Shown: positions 19,197 through 28,519 of the stretch, piece after piece | Position numbering within the stretch: the stretch's first letter is position 1 | How the letters are laid out: the number at the start of each line of letters is the position of its first letter | Assembly (NCBI RefSeq): GCF_002005425.1 | Contig: NZ_CP019704.1 | Span: 2,314,001-2,378,000 of the forward strand | DNA: 64,000 nt | Source: Polaribacter sp. BM10 | GTDB taxonomy: Bacteria > Bacteroidota > Bacteroidia > Flavobacteriales > Flavobacteriaceae | Direction: 5' to 3' | The notes under the pieces: generated by a model | Told to the model about the DNA's origin: nothing | Databases searched by the model: none | Seen by the model: the letters and a program-made list of their open reading frames with translations, nothing else | Position numbers and translations under genes: made by a program

Positions 19197-21620
19197 ATGA
19201 AAAAACACTACCTTATTAAAATTTGCTGCTTATTATTTACAGTAGCTCACATCAATCTTAACCTGCAAGCCCAAGAAAAACAATCGATAGACTCTCTTTT
19301 TTTAAACAATAGTGCACACTTTAAAGAAGTAGTCTATGCACATTTAAACAAATCTATATACATCAAAGGAGAAAATATTGGCTTTACGGCTTATAGTTTT
19401 GATAAATACAAAAATAATCTCTCTAAAAGTACTTCTAATTTGTACTGCCTAATTTATGATAGCAATAAAAAACTTGTTAAAAAACAATTGCTAAAAGTAG
19501 AAAACGGTATTGCTAACGGAGTCTTTGATGTAGATAAAGACTTTAAAACTGGAACCTACTCTTTTAAAGCATACACAAATTGGATGCTTAACTTTTCCGA
19601 AGAAAGCTTTTTTACAGATTCCTTTGAGGTTATTGATCCTCAAGAAACTAAAGTTGTTGCTAAAACTAAAAACAACGGCAAAATAGATCTTCAAATTTTA
19701 CCAGAAAGTGGCCATCTACTTACCGGTGTTATTAATACACTAGGCGTTGTTGCCAAAGATAGTTTAGGTTACGGTATTTCTAATTTAAAAGGGAGTGTGC
19801 TTGATCAACAAAACAACTTTATCACTTCTTTTAAATTAAACGATTTAGGCATTGGGCGTTTTTCTATGAAACCAATTAAAAATAAAACGTATAAAGTTCA
19901 ATTAGAAAATACCAAAGATTTTATTACCAATTTTGGTGCAAACTCAAAAAATAGCGGAATTATAATACAGCTTAATAGCAATGAAAACGAAGTTATAATT
20001 TCTTGTGTTACAAACAAAGGTACTTTGCCATTCTTAAAAGGAAAAACCTATACACTTGCTTATCAAAACAGAGCGAAATTAACCAAAATTGAAATACAGT
20101 TTGACAAAGAAAATGTTATCAGTAAAAAAATTGCGCTAAAAAACTTAAAATCTGGTATTACTATTTTTACGCTGTTTGATGAGCAAAACAACCCTATTGC
20201 AGAAAGATTATTTTTTAATTACAAAAATATTAATATTAATACAATCGAAAATGCTTCTGTAAACAACTCTAAAGACACCCTACACAACTTTAATTTCAAC
20301 TTTAAAAATGGCTTTAAAGATTTTAACAATGTTAGTATTTCGATATTGCCAGAAAGCACAAAATCGTACAATAAAAATTCTAATATTATCTCTAATGTTT
20401 TAATTAAACCTTACATAAAAGGATACCTACAAAACGGTGGATATTATTTTACAGATATCAACAGTCAAAAAAAATATGATTTAGACAATTTGCTTATCAC
20501 TCAAGGTTGGAGCAGTTTTAATTGGAGAAAATTATTCTCTCAAAAAAACAAATTTGCACATTCTTTTGAGAAAGGAATTACAGTAAGGTTTAATATTCAA
20601 AATGAAAAAAATAGTCAAAAACAATTTTTAATTCATGCCTTGTCTAATAATCCACCACAATTTATCTCTTTAAATGATAATTCTAAGAGTGCTTTTGTGT
20701 TGAATAATTATTACCCAACTAATAACGAGAAAGCATATATTTCTTCAATTAGAAAAAAAGACGGAAAAACCTTTAAAACACCTTTATATACACAATTCTT
20801 TCCTAGTTATATACCCGAAACAAACAAAACAGCGAACCATTTATCAACAAATAGTAATTTTTATGCAACAGAAAACCCTAATCAGCTAACCTCTTTTAAT
20901 CGTTTAAATACAGGTGATTTTTTAGATGAAGTTATAATTAAAACAAACTTAGAAGAAGAACGAATTTTAGAAATTAGAAAAAAAAGCTTCGGGAGAGTAA
21001 AATTTACAACATTACAAGATAGCTACATAACCTTAGAAGAGTATATAAACTCTTACAGTATAGACTTTTACGCCGTTAAAAATCATTTAAAAGGAACTTT
21101 AGACATAGGTAGAAGTAACAGCAAGCTTTTTCAAAATTTAACTACAAAGAGAGATTTTGGAGGAACTCTTGTCTATTTAGACGGGCAAAGAGTTTTAGAT
21201 TCTAGTATATTATTAAATTTCTCAATGAGTATTGTAGATTATGTTGAATTTGATAAAAGTTCATTTACAGAAGGTTTTACAAACGGACAAGGAGTAATAC
21301 GTATCGTAACCGACCCTATGAAATTTTACCAACCAATAAAAAGACAAACAACCACAGAAATAAAATTTCCTATTACATTTTCTAAAGCAAAAAAATTCTA
21401 TATACCTAAATACAATTCATATACAGACAATTTTTATAAAAAATACGGAGTAGTAGATTGGCTTCCTATGAATAAAATTGATGAAAATGGAAACTTAAAT
21501 TTAGATGTTAAAAATATTAAAACTGATAAAATCACCTTGTTCTTTGAAGGTGTTTCTAGTAATGGTGAGTTTATTTTCGATAAAAAAACACTAGAAATTA
21601 CACCCAGTAAGCTTTTTTAA
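19197..21620 (+). CDS. Tandem exported protein 2 (paralogue of protein 1)
   Basis: 807 aa, same layout as protein 1. The first ~300 bases are almost identical to copy 1. From the start to about 20839 it is almost base-for-base identical to copy 3 (I count about six differences in ~1640 bases). The plug-like region (about residues 548-720) differs from both neighbours (DFGGTLVYLDGQRVLD). The last ~80 residues are again shared. It is preceded by CTTTAAATAAAAACTGCT, also found before copy 3. It probably arose by duplication followed by gene conversion; exact ligand or partner unknown. Confidence 0.82.
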   Translation: MKKHYLIKICCLLFTVAHINLNLQAQEKQSIDSLFLNNSAHFKEVVYAHLNKSIYIKGENIGFTAYSFDKYKNNLSKSTSNLYCLIYDSNKKLVKKQLLKVENGIANGVFDVDKDFKTGTYSFKAYTNWMLNFSEESFFTDSFEVIDPQETKVVAKTKNNGKIDLQILPESGHLLTGVINTLGVVAKDSLGYGISNLKGSVLDQQNNFITSFKLNDLGIGRFSMKPIKNKTYKVQLENTKDFITNFGANSKNSGIIIQLNSNENEVIISCVTNKGTLPFLKGKTYTLAYQNRAKLTKIEIQFDKENVISKKIALKNLKSGITIFTLFDEQNNPIAERLFFNYKNININTIENASVNNSKDTLHNFNFNFKNGFKDFNNVSISILPESTKSYNKNSNIISNVLIKPYIKGYLQNGGYYFTDINSQKKYDLDNLLITQGWSSFNWRKLFSQKNKFAHSFEKGITVRFNIQNEKNSQKQFLIHALSNNPPQFISLNDNSKSAFVLNNYYPTNNEKAYISSIRKKDGKTFKTPLYTQFFPSYIPETNKTANHLSTNSNFYATENPNQLTSFNRLNTGDFLDEVIIKTNLEEERILEIRKKSFGRVKFTTLQDSYITLEEYINSYSIDFYAVKNHLKGTLDIGRSNSKLFQNLTTKRDFGGTLVYLDGQRVLDSSILLNFSMSIVDYVEFDKSSFTEGFTNGQGVIRIVTDPMKFYQPIKRQTTTEIKFPITFSKAKKFYIPKYNSYTDNFYKKYGVVDWLPMNKIDENGNLNLDVKNIKTDKITLFFEGVSSNGEFIFDKKTLEITPSKLF

Positions 21621-21658
21621 TTATTAAAAATTATCATCAACTTTAAATAAAAACTGCT

Positions 21659-24136
21659 ATGAAAAAACACTACCTTATTAAAATTTGCTGCTTATTATTT
21701 ACAGTAGCTCACATCAATCTTAACCTGCAAGCCCAAGAAAAACAATCGATAGATTCTCTTTTTTTAAACAATAGTGCACACTTTAAAGAAGTAGTGTATG
21801 CACATTTAAACAAATCTATATACATTAAAGGAGAAAATATTGGCTTTACGGCTTATAGTTTTGATAAATACAAAAATAATCTCTCTAAAAGTACTTCTAA
21901 TTTGTACTGCCTAATTTATGATAGCAATAAAAAACTTGTTAAAAAACAATTGCTAAAAGTAGAAAACGGTATTGCTAACGGAGTCTTTGATGTAGATAAA
22001 GACTTTAAAACTGGAACCTACTCTTTTAAAGCATACACAAATTGGATGCTTAACTTTTCCGAAGAAAGCTTTTTTACAGATTCCTTTGAGGTTATTGATC
22101 CTCAAGAAACTAAAGTTGTTGCTAAAACTAAAAACAACGGCAAAATAGATCTTCAAATTTTACCAGAAAGTGGCCATCTACTTACCGGTGTTATTAATAC
22201 ACTAGGCGTTGTTGCCAAAGATAGTTTAGGTTACGGTATTTCTAATTTAAAAGGGAGTGTGCTTGATCAACAAAACAACTTTATCACTTCTTTTAAATTA
22301 AACGATTTAGGCATTGGGCGTTTTTCTATGAAACCAATTAAAAATAAAACGTATAAAGTTCAATTAGAAAATGCCAAAGATTTTATTACCAATTTTGGTG
22401 CTAACTCAAAAAATAACGGAATTATAATACAGCTTAATAGCAATGAAAACGAAGTTATAATTTCTTGTGTTACAAACAAAGGTACTTTGCCATTCTTAAA
22501 AGGAAAAACCTATACACTTGCTTATCAAAACAGAGCGAAATTAACCAAAATTGAAATACAGTTTGACAAAGAAAATGTTATCAGTAAAAAAATTGCGCTA
22601 AAAAACTTAAAATCTGGTATTACTATTTTTACGCTGTTTGATGAGCAAAACAACCCTATTGCAGAAAGATTATTTTTTAATTACAAAAATATTAATATTA
22701 ATACAATCGAAAATGCTTCTGTAAACAACTCTAAAGACACCCTACACAACTTTAATTTCAACTTTAAAAATGGCTTTAAAGATTTTAACAATGTTAGTAT
22801 TTCGATATTGCCAGAAAGCACAAAATCGTACAATAAAAATTCTAATATTATCTCTAATGTTTTAATTAAACCTTACATAAAAGGATACCTACAAAACGGT
22901 GGATATTATTTTACAGATATCAACAGTCAAAAAAAATATGATTTAGACAATTTGCTTATCACTCAAGGTTGGAGCAGTTTTAATTGGAGAAAATTATTCT
23001 CTCAAAAAAACAAATTTGCACATTCTTTTGAGAAAGGAATTACAGTAAGGTTTAATATTCAAAATGAAAAAAATAGTCAAAAACAATTTTTAATTCATGC
23101 CTTGTCTAATAATCCACCACAATTTATCTCTTTAAATGATAATTCTAAGAGTGCTTTTGTGTTGAATAATTATTACCCAACTAATAACGAGAAAGCATAT
23201 ATTTCTTCAATTAGAAAAAAAGACGGAAAAACCTTTAAAACACCTTTATATACACAATTCTTTCCTAGTTATATACCCGAAACAAACAAAACAGCGAACC
23301 ACCTAACTTCAAATAATTCTTTTTATGCTTTAGAAATTGCAAACAATCTTTACGAATTCAAAAATTTAAACACTAAAAACACTTTAAATGAAATAATTAT
23401 AAAGTCAAATTTAGAAAAACAAAGGATGTATAAGATTAAAGCTAAGACTAATGGAAAAGTACTTTTCACAAATAAAAATGATGTAAATTTGACTCTAATT
23501 GAATATATTGAGACCAGAAGTAGTCGTTTTACTGCTAGAAGAACTTCTACTGGTTTGAGCATTAATATAATTAGACCCAACTTTGGAGATTCCAATAAAA
23601 TGGATTTAAGTTCCGTAAAAACCAAGCCGTATGATGATAATACTGGTGTTGGTTTTAAAGGAGGCTCAAATAGAGACCAAACCGTTGTGTTTTTAGATGG
23701 AGTAAGGTTGATTGATAATAGTGTATTATATAATTACACTATGAGTGTTATAGACTATATTGAATTTGACCCTAATGCTTTTGATCAAGGTTTTAGAGGT
23801 AACCAAGGTGTTATTAGAATTACTACAGATTTGTTTAAATTTTACAAACCTAAAAACCATCCTTCTCTATCACAAATAAAATTTCCTATTACATTTTCTA
23901 AAGCAAAAAAATTCTATATACCTATGTACAATTCATATACAGACAATTTTTATAAAAAATACGGAGTAGTAGATTGGCTTCCTATGAATAAAATTGATGA
24001 AAATGGAAACTTAAATTTAAATGTTAAAAATATTAAAACTGATAAAATCACCTTGTTCTTTGAAGGTGTTTCCAGTAATGGTGAGTTTATTTTCGATAAA
24101 AAGACAATTAGTCTTAAGGACTATAAAGTCTATTAA
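21659..24136 (+). CDS. Tandem exported protein 3 with replaced plug-like segment
   Basis: 825 aa. Identical in layout to copies 1 and 2 and nearly identical in DNA to copy 2 up to 23301. Then a strongly different 572-base segment (23302-23873, residues about 548-738), 54 bases longer than its counterpart, encodes a different plug-like domain (QTVVFLDGVRLIDNS, SVIDYIEFDPNAF). The shared 3' end resumes at 23874. The final residues differ again (ISLKDYKVY). The sharp borders indicate replacement of one domain by recombination. Confidence 0.82.
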   Translation: MKKHYLIKICCLLFTVAHINLNLQAQEKQSIDSLFLNNSAHFKEVVYAHLNKSIYIKGENIGFTAYSFDKYKNNLSKSTSNLYCLIYDSNKKLVKKQLLKVENGIANGVFDVDKDFKTGTYSFKAYTNWMLNFSEESFFTDSFEVIDPQETKVVAKTKNNGKIDLQILPESGHLLTGVINTLGVVAKDSLGYGISNLKGSVLDQQNNFITSFKLNDLGIGRFSMKPIKNKTYKVQLENAKDFITNFGANSKNNGIIIQLNSNENEVIISCVTNKGTLPFLKGKTYTLAYQNRAKLTKIEIQFDKENVISKKIALKNLKSGITIFTLFDEQNNPIAERLFFNYKNININTIENASVNNSKDTLHNFNFNFKNGFKDFNNVSISILPESTKSYNKNSNIISNVLIKPYIKGYLQNGGYYFTDINSQKKYDLDNLLITQGWSSFNWRKLFSQKNKFAHSFEKGITVRFNIQNEKNSQKQFLIHALSNNPPQFISLNDNSKSAFVLNNYYPTNNEKAYISSIRKKDGKTFKTPLYTQFFPSYIPETNKTANHLTSNNSFYALEIANNLYEFKNLNTKNTLNEIIIKSNLEKQRMYKIKAKTNGKVLFTNKNDVNLTLIEYIETRSSRFTARRTSTGLSINIIRPNFGDSNKMDLSSVKTKPYDDNTGVGFKGGSNRDQTVVFLDGVRLIDNSVLYNYTMSVIDYIEFDPNAFDQGFRGNQGVIRITTDLFKFYKPKNHPSLSQIKFPITFSKAKKFYIPMYNSYTDNFYKKYGVVDWLPMNKIDENGNLNLNVKNIKTDKITLFFEGVSSNGEFIFDKKTISLKDYKVY

Positions 24137-24182
24137 AATAAATTTAAAAACTCGACAAAAGGTAAATTATAAGTATAATTTA

Positions 24183-24213
24183 AAACCACTCTTAGAAGTG
24201 GTTTTTTTTATTT
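24183..24213 (+). terminator. Terminator after the three tandem genes
   Basis: AAACCACT (24183-24190) / AGTGGTTT (24197-24204), loop CTTAGA, then a T run. Confidence 0.85.
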
Positions 24214-24315
24214 AAAAGATTAGCTTGTAAATTCAGTTCATCGACACTTAAGCGTATTCTAGCATACCTTTATATCGAATAATAGATTTAATTTAAAAAG
24301 AAACAAACAACTATG

Positions 24316-24451
24316 TATTTTTGTTTACCCCTCAATATAACATTAAGATTATAAATTTTAACCCGTTAGAAGATTCCCTAGCCTTATAGCTAATTTAAAT
24401 TATAATCACTTCGAATCGTTAATTCCTTCATTGGTTTTAACGATTTTTTTT
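24316..24451 (+). ncRNA. Putative small RNA A (first of three tandem units)
   Basis: No ORF. A TAnnTTTG box (TATTTTTG, 24316-24323) is followed by a short CCCCT element (24328-24332), about 80 bases of AT-rich sequence, and a terminator-like hairpin AATCGTTAA ... TTAACGATT with a run of T (24414-24451). Expected transcript about 120 nt. It is the most diverged of three consecutive units with the same order of parts. A -33 box is not obvious, and function is unknown. Confidence 0.5.
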
Positions 24452-24558
24452 AAACAAAAAATTATTAGTTTTAAAAGTTAGTCCATAATAAATGGTTATT
24501 CACCTAACCTTTACAGTTAATTAATCGAAGATATAAAAACTTAAATTTAAAACAGCTG

Positions 24559-24689
24559 TACATTTGTAATGCGTTAGCATCCCCTAATTATGCAAACGCT
24601 GTGAAAAAAATCACTTTGTTAAAATCCCTAAAATTAACAATCAAAATTAATCGCTAATACCTTGACTGGTTTTAGCGATTTTTTTTTAC
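24559..24689 (+). ncRNA. Putative small RNA B (second tandem unit)
   Basis: TACATTTG (24559-24566) is a -7 box match. A 5' hairpin follows: GCGTTAGCAT (24571-24580) with ATGCAAACGC (24590-24599), one mismatch, presenting CCCCTAATT in the loop. The unit ends in a terminator AATCGCTAA (24649-24657) / TTAGCGATT (24672-24680) plus T run. Expected transcript about 115-120 nt. No plausible ORF. Confidence 0.6.
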
Positions 24690-24797
24690 TAGAAACATTA
24701 AAACCATAATTATCACCTAATCTACAGTAATTTACATTTTATCTATACACAATCTTCAACTAGTAGAATAAGTGCATAAAAACGTGTATTGAGGTTG

Positions 24798-24926
24798 TAA
24801 ATTTGCAATCAGTTAGCGACCCCTAAAATTGCTAATCAAAGAAAATCCCCCAATCTAATTTAATCATGTTTATGATTAATTTAAGAGTCGTTAAAATCAT
24901 ATTTTCTTGATTTTAATGACTTTTTG
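24798..24926 (+). ncRNA. Putative small RNA C (third tandem unit)
   Basis: TAAATTTG (24798-24805) is a -7 box match. A 5' hairpin GTTAGC (24812-24817) / GCTAAT (24831-24836) carries CCCCT (24820-24824) in the loop, at the same 15-base distance from the -7 box as in unit B. An internal perfect hairpin TAATCAT-GTTT-ATGATTA (24861-24878) follows. The terminator is AGTCGTTAAAATCA / TGATTTTAATGACT (24886-24921) plus TTTTT. Expected transcript about 115 nt. Confidence 0.6.
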
Positions 24927-25014
24927 CTTTTAAATGAATTCATATTATTTTCTTTTGAGTTAAGCCACCTATCATAATGTTTGTTTATTTGTATCAGAAT
25001 AAATAAAATATCTC

Positions 25015-25473
25015 ATGAAAAAATTATTAATACTATTATTTATAACCTCTTTGGTTTCTTGCGGAGCATCTAAAACTGTTAAAAGTAAAGAAAAAACCAT
25101 AAAAGGAAATTGGACTTTAAATAATATTACATACAGCAAAACAGGCGATTATAATGTTACTCTTTTTAACGATGCTACAAAAGAATGTTTAGAAGGAAGT
25201 TCTTGGAAATTTGTACCAAATAACAATTCTGGTGTTTATACAATAAACAATTCGACTTGTGAATCAGGTGATAGAGAATTCATTTTTATAATTCAAGAAA
25301 TTGATGAAACATCAGGTTATTATGACTTTTTATTAAAACCAAAAAATAATGAAAACAATATTGGTTTTAGGTTAGAATTATCTAATCTTTCTGAAACAAA
25401 CATGACTTGGAAACAAAACTTAATGGTAAACGGAACTCCGTTTATTATAAACATGAACTTTACAAAACAATAA
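25015..25473 (+). CDS. Lipocalin-like lipoprotein
   Basis: 152 aa. Lipoprotein signal with lipobox LVSC (Cys16) followed by GASK, so it is probably sorted to the outer membrane. The mature part resembles Bacteroidota lipocalin-like domains: IKGNWTLNNITYS near the start, a C-x-G-S-W-KF segment, and an even alternation of beta-strands to the end. Ligand unknown. Only 5 bases separate its stop from the next ATG, so it is co-transcribed with the OmpA protein. Confidence 0.8.
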   Translation: MKKLLILLFITSLVSCGASKTVKSKEKTIKGNWTLNNITYSKTGDYNVTLFNDATKECLEGSSWKFVPNNNSGVYTINNSTCESGDREFIFIIQEIDETSGYYDFLLKPKNNENNIGFRLELSNLSETNMTWKQNLMVNGTPFIINMNFTKQ

Positions 25474-25478
25474 CAATT

Positions 25479-26183
25479 ATGAAAAATATAATGAACAAAA
25501 TTTCTGCTTTTGCAGTAGCAATAGCATTAACAGCAAGTTTAACAAGTTGCGAAGCAACTAAAAATGCAAACAACAAACAAAAAGGTGCTGTAATAGGAAC
25601 CACAACAGGTGCTTTAATTGGTGCCATTATTGGTAATAACGTTGGTAGCGGAAAAAACAGTAAACTAGGAGCTGTAATTGGTGGAGTTGTTGGTGGTGGT
25701 GCCGGAATTCTAATTGGTAAAAAAATGGATGATCAAGCAAAACAAATTGAAACAGAGATTCCTGGAGCAGAAGTAGAAAGAGTAGATAACGGTATTGTTG
25801 TTACTTTTGATGAAAACAGTGGTGTTTATTTTGATACTAACAAAGATGATATCAATGCAAAATCGCAAGAAACTTTAAACAAATTATCTAGTGTTTTTGC
25901 AGAATTTCCAGATACAAACATCTTAGTTGTTGGGCACACAGATAGCTCTGGTAGAGACAGCTACAACATGACTTTATCTGAAAAAAGAGCAAAATCTGTA
26001 ACTAATTATTTAATAGCAAAGGGATTACAAAGAGGTAGATTTACAACACAATGGTTCGGTGAAACGCAACCAAAGTATGATAACACAACTGCAGAAGGTA
26101 GAGCCAAAAACAGAAGAGTAAATGTTGCTATTTTACCTAACGAAAAGATGGTAGAAGAAGCTAAAGAAGAAGTAGGACAATAA
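25479..26183 (+). CDS. OmpA family lipoprotein with glycine zipper
   Basis: 234 aa from ATG 25479, chosen because it is followed at once by a lipoprotein signal (lipobox LTSC). A glycine-zipper segment lies at about residues 35-85 (repeated G-A-x-x-G, GAVIGGVVGGGAGILIG). A C-terminal OmpA peptidoglycan-binding domain (about 115-225) has VVGHTDSSG and the L-S-RA-V-YL pattern. It anchors the outer membrane to peptidoglycan. An upstream in-frame ATG at 25407 lies inside the previous gene and is unlikely. Confidence 0.92.
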   Translation: MKNIMNKISAFAVAIALTASLTSCEATKNANNKQKGAVIGTTTGALIGAIIGNNVGSGKNSKLGAVIGGVVGGGAGILIGKKMDDQAKQIETEIPGAEVERVDNGIVVTFDENSGVYFDTNKDDINAKSQETLNKLSSVFAEFPDTNILVVGHTDSSGRDSYNMTLSEKRAKSVTNYLIAKGLQRGRFTTQWFGETQPKYDNTTAEGRAKNRRVNVAILPNEKMVEEAKEEVGQ

Positions 26184-26206
26184 CTTCTAATATTTTATAT
26201 ATAATT

Positions 26207-26238
26207 AAAAAAAGCCGCTAAAAAGCGGCTTTTTTTAT
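26207..26238. terminator. Bidirectional rho-independent terminator
   Basis: AAGCCGCT (26212-26219) / AGCGGCTT (26224-26231) with A run before and T run after; lies between convergent genes ending at 26183 and 26235. Confidence 0.9.
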
Positions 26239-27407
26239 GAATAAACTTTATAACTATTTATTTTTTTCTTTAACTCTTTAGACGCGGTTGTATAACCACC
26301 TTCTGTACCATCTACAAAGTGAATATGTTTTTCATCTCTATCTTCTATATAACAAGACATTATAGAAGCGTATGTAGCATGAATTCCGTAAATTATTTTT
26401 TGCTGAGATTCTAATGAATCCAACAAAAGCCTCAACTTACTAATTTGTTTTTCTGTACCAGAAAAAACAGTGTTTATAGAACCATCTAACATAATCGTAT
26501 CGGATAATTGAGAAACCTTATATAAATATGCTTTGCCATCCTTAAAAAACCTAAAATAATATTTACCAAAGTTTGTAATTAGCCAATTTTTTATAAGATA
26601 ACTTAAATCAAACTTACCCAAACGAGCATACATTTCTGTTTTAATTTTATCAAAAGATGTATTTAAAGCTAGTTTTAAAGTTGTTATTGGTGTTCTTTCA
26701 GATAGACTTCCAAAAATATAATCTATCTCATCCATAATCGTTGTGTAAACTTCTGCTTGTTTTTCTTCGTTATTACACATAACAAGTAAGCAGATTACCT
26801 TTTTTTCTTCGCTATTGGGCTTAATTTCATTCCAACGACACTCCATACCTTCTAAATCAATAGAAATATCATCAATTTTATCATCAATATTTTCTACAAA
26901 CTGCTCTTTAATTAGGTTTTCTGCAAGTTTTAAACCGTTACCAATAATTACCGGAGTTACTAAAAAAGAGTTTAATTTTAATTTAGCGATTCTTAAAGTA
27001 GCTCCTGTTGCATAAATGTCTTCTACACGCATTTGTCCTACTCTTAGTTTTAAATTAAAGTTTTTTTCTACGTGATCGCTATAATTTTCTAAAGCTTTAT
27101 AAACAGGTTCTAGAATTTCTTTTGTAACAATAAAAGTTGCGCCATCACCTCCAAAAAAATATGGAATCGTAATTTTTTTATTGATTTTTTTAATTTTATT
27201 TAAAACAGTAATTATACTACCCGTAGCAACTAAATTAACATCGTTATGACCTCCGTTTTTTATCGCTTTTGTAGAATTTACAATATCTGTTACTATAACT
27301 ACCCAATTGCTTGGTACAGCATTAAATAAGTTTTCATTTTTAAGAAGCTCTCTAATAGGAATATTATTGTAACTTAATTTTTTGTAAAACCCTGTGTTGT
27401 TAATCAT
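26235..27407 (-). CDS. DUF3095 protein, class III nucleotide-cyclase-like
   Basis: 390 aa, soluble. The N-terminal half looks like a class III cyclase domain: WVVIVTDIVNSTKAI (first metal Asp) at about residues 35-49 and PYFFGGDGATFIV (second metal Asp) at about 102-114, followed by a RVGQMRVEDIYATG-type strand. The C-terminal ~190 residues match the DUF3095 layout as I know it and have no other domain I recognise. A catalytic role is not proven for this family. It is transcribed away from the AraC/two-component operon next door. Confidence 0.8.
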   Translation of the reverse strand: MINNTGFYKKLSYNNIPIRELLKNENLFNAVPSNWVVIVTDIVNSTKAIKNGGHNDVNLVATGSIITVLNKIKKINKKITIPYFFGGDGATFIVTKEILEPVYKALENYSDHVEKNFNLKLRVGQMRVEDIYATGATLRIAKLKLNSFLVTPVIIGNGLKLAENLIKEQFVENIDDKIDDISIDLEGMECRWNEIKPNSEEKKVICLLVMCNNEEKQAEVYTTIMDEIDYIFGSLSERTPITTLKLALNTSFDKIKTEMYARLGKFDLSYLIKNWLITNFGKYYFRFFKDGKAYLYKVSQLSDTIMLDGSINTVFSGTEKQISKLRLLLDSLESQQKIIYGIHATYASIMSCYIEDRDEKHIHFVDGTEGGYTTASKELKKKINSYKVYS

Positions 27408-27501
27408 TATCTATAAATTATATCAATACAATTTCTTTTTTAAATGTCTAAATAAAATAATTGTAATATATCTATTATATTAGCAAAATAACACGCTACA
27501 C

Positions 27502-28071
27502 ATGAAAATATTTATAAAATTTGATTTTACTGCAGTTTGTAATAAACTTATTGAAGAAAAGTTAAATGAATTAGATGTTAAACATAAAGTTCTAGGTTTT
27601 GGTGAAATAGAGTTTTTAGAAAAAATTACAGAAGACCAACTATCGCAATTAAACGATAGTTTAAAAGAATATGGTAGTGAAGTAATTGAAAACCAAAAAA
27701 GTATTTTAGTTCAAAAAATAAAAGATACTATTACAGATATGGTTTTTAATGATGATGAAAATATAAATGTTAAAAGTTCTGTGTATTTATCAGAAAAACT
27801 AGATCATAGTTACGGGTATTTGTCTAATTTATTTTCTGAAGTTACCTACACATCTATAGAAAACTTTATCATTTTACAAAAAATTGAATACACAAAACAA
27901 TTAATTATCAATACCGATTTAAAAATTACCGATATTGCATATAAATTAAATTACTCTAGTGTAGCACATTTAAGTACGCAATTTAAAAATACAACAGGTA
28001 TAACACCTTCTGCTTTTCAAAGAATAATAACAAAGAGAAGAGAGCTAAATAACCCTAATAAACAAGAATAA
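27502..28071 (+). CDS. AraC-type transcription regulator, short
   Basis: 189 aa. Residues 1-75 form a small alpha/beta domain (MKIFIKFDFTAVCNKL) resembling short ferredoxin-like sensor folds; ligand unknown. Residues about 95-185 contain the two helix-turn-helix motifs of AraC/XylS proteins (LSEKLDHSYGYLSNLF; ITDIAYKLNYSSVAHLSTQF). Its TAA stop is directly followed by the ATG of the response regulator, so the two are translationally close. Confidence 0.88.
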   Translation: MKIFIKFDFTAVCNKLIEEKLNELDVKHKVLGFGEIEFLEKITEDQLSQLNDSLKEYGSEVIENQKSILVQKIKDTITDMVFNDDENINVKSSVYLSEKLDHSYGYLSNLFSEVTYTSIENFIILQKIEYTKQLIINTDLKITDIAYKLNYSSVAHLSTQFKNTTGITPSAFQRIITKRRELNNPNKQE

Positions 28072-28518
28072 ATGCAACATAAAGATGTTTTTATAATTTT
28101 AGCAGATGATGATGAAGACGACAGACTTTTCTTTGAAGATGCTTTTGATGAGTTAAAAATTAACACAAAAGTAAGCACTTTTAAAGACGGTTTAGAGTTA
28201 ATGAACTACTTAAACCAAGAAGATAGTATTCTGCCAAAAATACTTTTTTTAGATTTAAACATGCCAAAAAAATCGGGTATAGAATGTTTAACAGAAATTA
28301 AAAAAGTAGATAGACTTAAAGATATTGCTATTGTAATTTATTCTACTTCTGCATCAGAAGAAGACATAGAAAATACCTTTGTTTTAGGTGCTAACGTTTA
28401 CATTAAAAAACCAAACAACTTTAAAAAATTAAAGAAAGTGCTTTCTAATGTAGTTACTATAAATTGGCAATATCAAACAAGTGGCCTAAACAAAGACAAC
28501 TTTTTATTAAGATTATAA
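28072..28518 (+). CDS. Single-domain response regulator
   Basis: 148 aa, receiver domain only. Acidic pocket ILADDDEDDR, phospho-acceptor Asp in LFLDLNMPKKSG (about residue 62), Ser/Thr in IVIYSTSASEED and Lys in YIKKPNNF. No output domain, as in Rcp1-type receivers paired with bacteriophytochrome-like kinases. It lies between an AraC regulator and a histidine kinase, 1 base before the kinase start. It probably passes phosphate to a protein partner. Confidence 0.92.
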   Translation: MQHKDVFIILADDDEDDRLFFEDAFDELKINTKVSTFKDGLELMNYLNQEDSILPKILFLDLNMPKKSGIECLTEIKKVDRLKDIAIVIYSTSASEEDIENTFVLGANVYIKKPNNFKKLKKVLSNVVTINWQYQTSGLNKDNFLLRL

Positions 28519-28519
28519 A

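Larger units (their letters stand above)
16685..24136 (+). repeat. Three-copy tandem gene duplication with mosaic identity
   Basis: Copies start at 16685, 19197 and 21659 (spacing 2512 and 2462). The 5' parts are shared, the ~520-570-base plug-coding segments are variable, and the ~240-base 3' parts are shared. Copy 2/3 identity from 19197/21659 runs 1643 bases without an indel and then drops abruptly. Confidence 0.9.

Noticed and set aside
16685..24136. Full TonB-dependent receptors
   Set aside because: Only about 100 residues follow the plug-like segment, too few for a 22-strand barrel.
24137..25014. CRISPR array
   Set aside because: The three repeated units are about 210-240 bases apart, diverged and each ends in a terminator; no short identical repeats with spacers.
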